A stretch of DNA of 59,671 nucleotides from NCBI GenBank assembly GCA_022772525.1, contig JALFAD010000037.1, forward strand, positions 1 through 59,671, written 5' to 3'. The notes below the pieces were generated by a model. That model did not search any database. It was not told the DNA's origin and saw only the letters and a program-made list of their open reading frames with translations. The DNA comes from Clostridiales bacterium. Lineage in GTDB: Bacteria > Bacillota > Clostridia > Oscillospirales > Oscillospiraceae. A program made the position numbers and the translations under genes. This document shows, piece after piece, positions 57,010 through 59,671 of the stretch (its first letter is position 1; each line of letters begins with the position of its first letter).

Positions 57010-59671
57010 GGGATTTTCCCTCCTTTTCGATTTCCTCCCAGAAGCGCTGGGCGCTCATCGCCTTGTAGCTGCGCCGTCCTTCGACCTCCGCCTGGTGGCA
57101 GATCGCGCCATAGGGGCAAAAAGCGCAGGCGTTGTGGCTCGTTCCCCGGGTGTAAGGATTCGGATCCACATTGCCGGAGGCGATGTCCTCCACCATGCCG
57201 GACAGAATGCGGAATACAAATTCCTTCAGTTTTTTCAGCTGCTCTCTGTCTGCCAGATCTCCTGCGATGGTGCCATCCTTTTTCCGAGTGTAGCTCCGGC
57301 AGGGGTTGTCTCCCGGCTCCATGGCCTGTAAAACAGTCTCATCGTTCAGCAGCAATCCCTTTCGCTTCCACTGGGCGGTCCGCTCCTTCTGCGCCGCTTC
57401 CGCGTCCAGCTTTCCTTCCACATTCAGGTAGGGCGCCCGGGCTGGGAAATACTGCACGCCTGCCGGGATCGGATGCCCGCCCAGCAGGTCTTCCCCATTT
57501 TCTCCAAGGGCGAACAGGTACAGCAGCATTTGCAGTCCTACCCCGTTATAAACGTCGCAGTAGTCGAAATCCTTCTTTCCGGTCTTATAATCCACTACCC
57601 GGAAGTACCGGGAAGCACCGCTATCCCACACATCCACGCGGTCCACAAATCCCCGAAGCACCGCGTTCATGGCGTGGTTCGGGATGGCAATAGGTGGCAG
57701 CGCTTCCCCAGTGCCGAAGCCAAGCTCAAATTTCACCGGCTCAAAGCCTGAATTTTTCAATTCCTGCCACAGCTCCCGCACCACCATGTCCAGCTCCTGC
57801 ACGTTGCGGCGGAACAGATAGGCCATGCGCTGGCTGTCCAGCTGGCTGAACCTTTCCTCGGCATATTCCTGACTGAAGCGGTGGGCTATCTCCATCGTCT
57901 GTTCCAGCGTGACCTTGTGGAAGCCTCCCATCTCCCGGATGCACCGGGCGGTGTTTTCCAGCACCGCATGGACATAGGTTCCAAATTCCGCCGGGTCAAT
58001 GGCAGCTTCCTTCCGCTCCTTCGCCCGCAAGCCGTATTTCAGGAAATAGGACAGGCGGCATTCCGCCTGCCGGTCAATCTGGGAGGCGGACAAATTGAGC
58101 GTGCTGCCATAGAGGGCCTGCACAGATTTCCGCTGAACTTCACCCAGACAATAGTCCCGCTTTTGGGCAGCATCTTCATAGCCCGGAAGAACATCCAGTT
58201 TTTTTGCGGTCTTTTTCGCGTTCCACCGGGCAAGGCAGGCCCCGGCTTCATAGGCATCCGCCTGAGCATAGCCCTGAAGCGTTTCCGCCGGTTCCTCCCT
58301 GCCCGCCATTTGAGACAGTCTCCGGAACAGGAAGGAGGGCTGGTCGCCGGAACAGCAGACCGCGATTGTCTCCTCAGCACCGCAGAATACGCCGTAAATT
58401 TCCGCAAATTCCGCCTGAATGCCCTCCATGGAGCCGCCGGTCAGGGGAACGCCCAGCTGTCGCAGGATGACCCGCTCCTGATCCGTCAGCACGCCGGCAG
58501 AGCCGCTGTAGCCCGGCAGCTTGCCTTCCTCCGCGCCCAGCACGATCAGGTGCTTCTGCCGGTGACAGCGCATGGCGCTGACCGTACCCATTTGCACGGC
58601 ATCCAGCACCGGCGGGATGGTTCCCACATCGTACTGGCTCAGCAGAAGCCGGAAGAGTCTGGAAAAATGCTCCGGTTCCCAGACGGTGTCGCCAAGCACC
58701 GCGTACATCTGCTCCAATGCGGACAAGAGAATTTCCCACAGCTGGTTTAATATCTGCGCTTCTCTCGGAGAACCGGTTTCATCCAGTTCCTGTGCCATTT
58801 GGGTCAGCTGCTGCTGAAGCCGGATGTCCTCCAGAAACGCCGTCAGCGCAAGTACCTGACCGCGCAGATTCTTCGCGTCCCGGAAGCCGCTTTGCAGGCG
58901 CTGCAACGGCGCAATCACCTGATACCGCACCTCATTCAGCCATGTCAGCGTCTGCCGGGCGTCATCATCCCATTGCCCGCTGAGGCCCTCCGGATGGCCG
59001 GTCCAGCTCTGCGTCCATTTGCTGCCGCGGATGCCCCAGATCACCGCGTAATTTTCCAGCAGATCGCAGGTATCAGAATCCACAGGCGACAAAGCGGAAC
59101 GCAGATACCGCAGCGTCTCTCGCTGGTCAAAGCCGCCGATGGCGGCATCCAGAGCCGACAAAACTGTATTGATGACGCTGTTTTGCAGGATTTCCTCCGT
59201 GCCGGAGCGGTAGAGCGGAATATGGAACCGATGAAATACCATATCCATCAGCGGCTGGTAGGCGGGCAGATCTGTGCAGACCACCGAAATATCCCGGTAG
59301 CGGCCGCCTTCTTCCACCAGCTGTCTCACCCGCTGGGCAGCATAGATACACTCCTGCCAGGGTGACTGCGCCCGTACCGTATGGAGAATATCTGGGAGCT
59401 CGCCGGTTTGGATGGCTCCCTGAAACAGGCTTTCTCGCACAGATTTCAACGGTATTTCATAGGGGCGAATCACCTCAATCTGAATCTCCACCCCGGCACG
59501 GCTTGCCAGCCGGCAAAGCTCTCCGGCGGTATCCCCCGCCTTTTCAAAGGCCAGCAGGCCGGATTTCAGGCAATCGCAGTTCATGCTGATGGTGACCTCT
59601 GGGGAAGCCTGCATGAGATAGTCGAGAATTGCCAGATTCTGCCGGGTAAAATCCGGGAAACCGTCTATGTA
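56999..59671 (-). CDS. addB: ATP-dependent helicase/nuclease subunit B, 5' end outside
   Basis: The last 890 codons of AddB; the frame stays open to the window edge, so the gene starts beyond it. The edge residues 'YIDGFPDFTRQNLAILDYL' match the 'Y-x-D-G-F-x-D-F-T' stretch of AddB, showing that the N-terminal ATP-binding part is missing. An inactive helicase fold is followed by a C-terminal nuclease with 'FRVVDYKTGKK' and an Fe-S cluster: one Cys in 'RQAECRLSYFLKYGLRAKER' and three in 'NACAFCPYGAICH'. It pairs with AddA for break resection. No Chi-like site can be named. Confidence 0.93.
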   Translation of the reverse strand, partial: YIDGFPDFTRQNLAILDYLMQASPEVTISMNCDCLKSGLLAFEKAGDTAGELCRLASRAGVEIQIEVIRPYEIPLKSVRESLFQGAIQTGELPDILHTVRAQSPWQECIYAAQRVRQLVEEGGRYRDISVVCTDLPAYQPLMDMVFHRFHIPLYRSGTEEILQNSVINTVLSALDAAIGGFDQRETLRYLRSALSPVDSDTCDLLENYAVIWGIRGSKWTQSWTGHPEGLSGQWDDDARQTLTWLNEVRYQVIAPLQRLQSGFRDAKNLRGQVLALTAFLEDIRLQQQLTQMAQELDETGSPREAQILNQLWEILLSALEQMYAVLGDTVWEPEHFSRLFRLLLSQYDVGTIPPVLDAVQMGTVSAMRCHRQKHLIVLGAEEGKLPGYSGSAGVLTDQERVILRQLGVPLTGGSMEGIQAEFAEIYGVFCGAEETIAVCCSGDQPSFLFRRLSQMAGREEPAETLQGYAQADAYEAGACLARWNAKKTAKKLDVLPGYEDAAQKRDYCLGEVQRKSVQALYGSTLNLSASQIDRQAECRLSYFLKYGLRAKERKEAAIDPAEFGTYVHAVLENTARCIREMGGFHKVTLEQTMEIAHRFSQEYAEERFSQLDSQRMAYLFRRNVQELDMVVRELWQELKNSGFEPVKFELGFGTGEALPPIAIPNHAMNAVLRGFVDRVDVWDSGASRYFRVVDYKTGKKDFDYCDVYNGVGLQMLLYLFALGENGEDLLGGHPIPAGVQYFPARAPYLNVEGKLDAEAAQKERTAQWKRKGLLLNDETVLQAMEPGDNPCRSYTRKKDGTIAGDLADREQLKKLKEFVFRILSGMVEDIASGNVDPNPYTRGTSHNACAFCPYGAICHQAEVEGRRSYKAMSAQRFWEEIEKEGKSHGR

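Overview
The window reads as chromosomal DNA of a fairly GC-rich, spore-forming Clostridia bacterium, most like the Oscillospiraceae/Ruminococcaceae group. This is an inference from gene content and order: T-box leaders before cysS, alaS and pheST; a large Bacillus-type SRP RNA before dnaX-ybaB-recR; the scpA-scpB-DUF2953-ytfJ-dacF-rluB string; spoVAD/spoVAE; IreB; AddAB; RNase M5. There are no rRNA or tRNA genes, no CRISPR array, no prophage and no complete insertion sequence. Most of the window is housekeeping DNA.

Layout. 1-2.9 kb: end of an RluA-type pseudouridine synthase, a D-2-hydroxyacid dehydrogenase, and an ECF-type sigma factor with its presumed membrane anti-sigma partner. 2.9-3.03 kb: a gene-free AT-rich gap with a cluster of DnaA-box sequences. 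3.0-8.7 kb (minus): a Cys T-box leader followed by cysS-polA-rimI-tsaD, each gene overlapping the next by four bases. 8.8-10.8 kb (plus): two lipoproteins, one with five SH3b repeats and one with a GerMN domain. 10.8-15.0 kb (minus): queA-tgt-yajC, then an Mrp-type Fe-S ATPase and a GNAT enzyme. 15.0-23.8 kb (minus): T-box-alaS, a terminator, then comEC-holA-rnmV-abcF-GNAT. 23.8-27.9 kb: a short PaaK-like protein, oligoendopeptidase F with a coupled small protein, and a divergent EamA transporter. 27.9-31.2 kb (minus): acpP, SRP RNA, dnaX, ybaB, recR. 31.2-35 kb (minus): an RpiR regulator, a BaiN-like flavoprotein and a GtrII-like membrane protein. 35-39.3 kb (minus): scpA-scpB-DUF2953-ytfJ-dacF-rluB. 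39.4-43.1 kb: small membrane proteins, trpS, and gltX followed by a 158-bp MITE-like element. 43.1-45.1 kb (minus): nnrD, a lipoprotein and a solitary mazF. 45.2-50.8 kb (plus): T-box-pheS-pheT, ireB, a small unknown gene with a palindromic operator candidate, and an SH3/NlpC-P60 hydrolase. 50.9-53.5 kb: two GNAT enzymes, then a sigma-G-type promoter driving spoVAD-spoVAE and a 36-residue Asn/Gln-rich microprotein. 53.5-59.7 kb (minus): addB (5' end outside the window) and addA.

Regulation visible in the sequence is mainly RNA-based. Three T-box leaders match their downstream synthetase by a plausible specifier codon. Many vegetative promoters of TTGACA/TATAAT type can be read, often with 17-base spacers, plus one strong forespore promoter. 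The best candidates for something less ordinary are the DnaA-box cluster, the MITE whose target duplication includes the gltX stop codon, the Asn/Gln-rich microprotein in the spore-gene unit, the overlapping divergent sigma-A/sigma-G promoters, and the 49.5 kb gene with its operator. I did not find a clearly new multi-gene defence or metabolic system, and I would not claim one.
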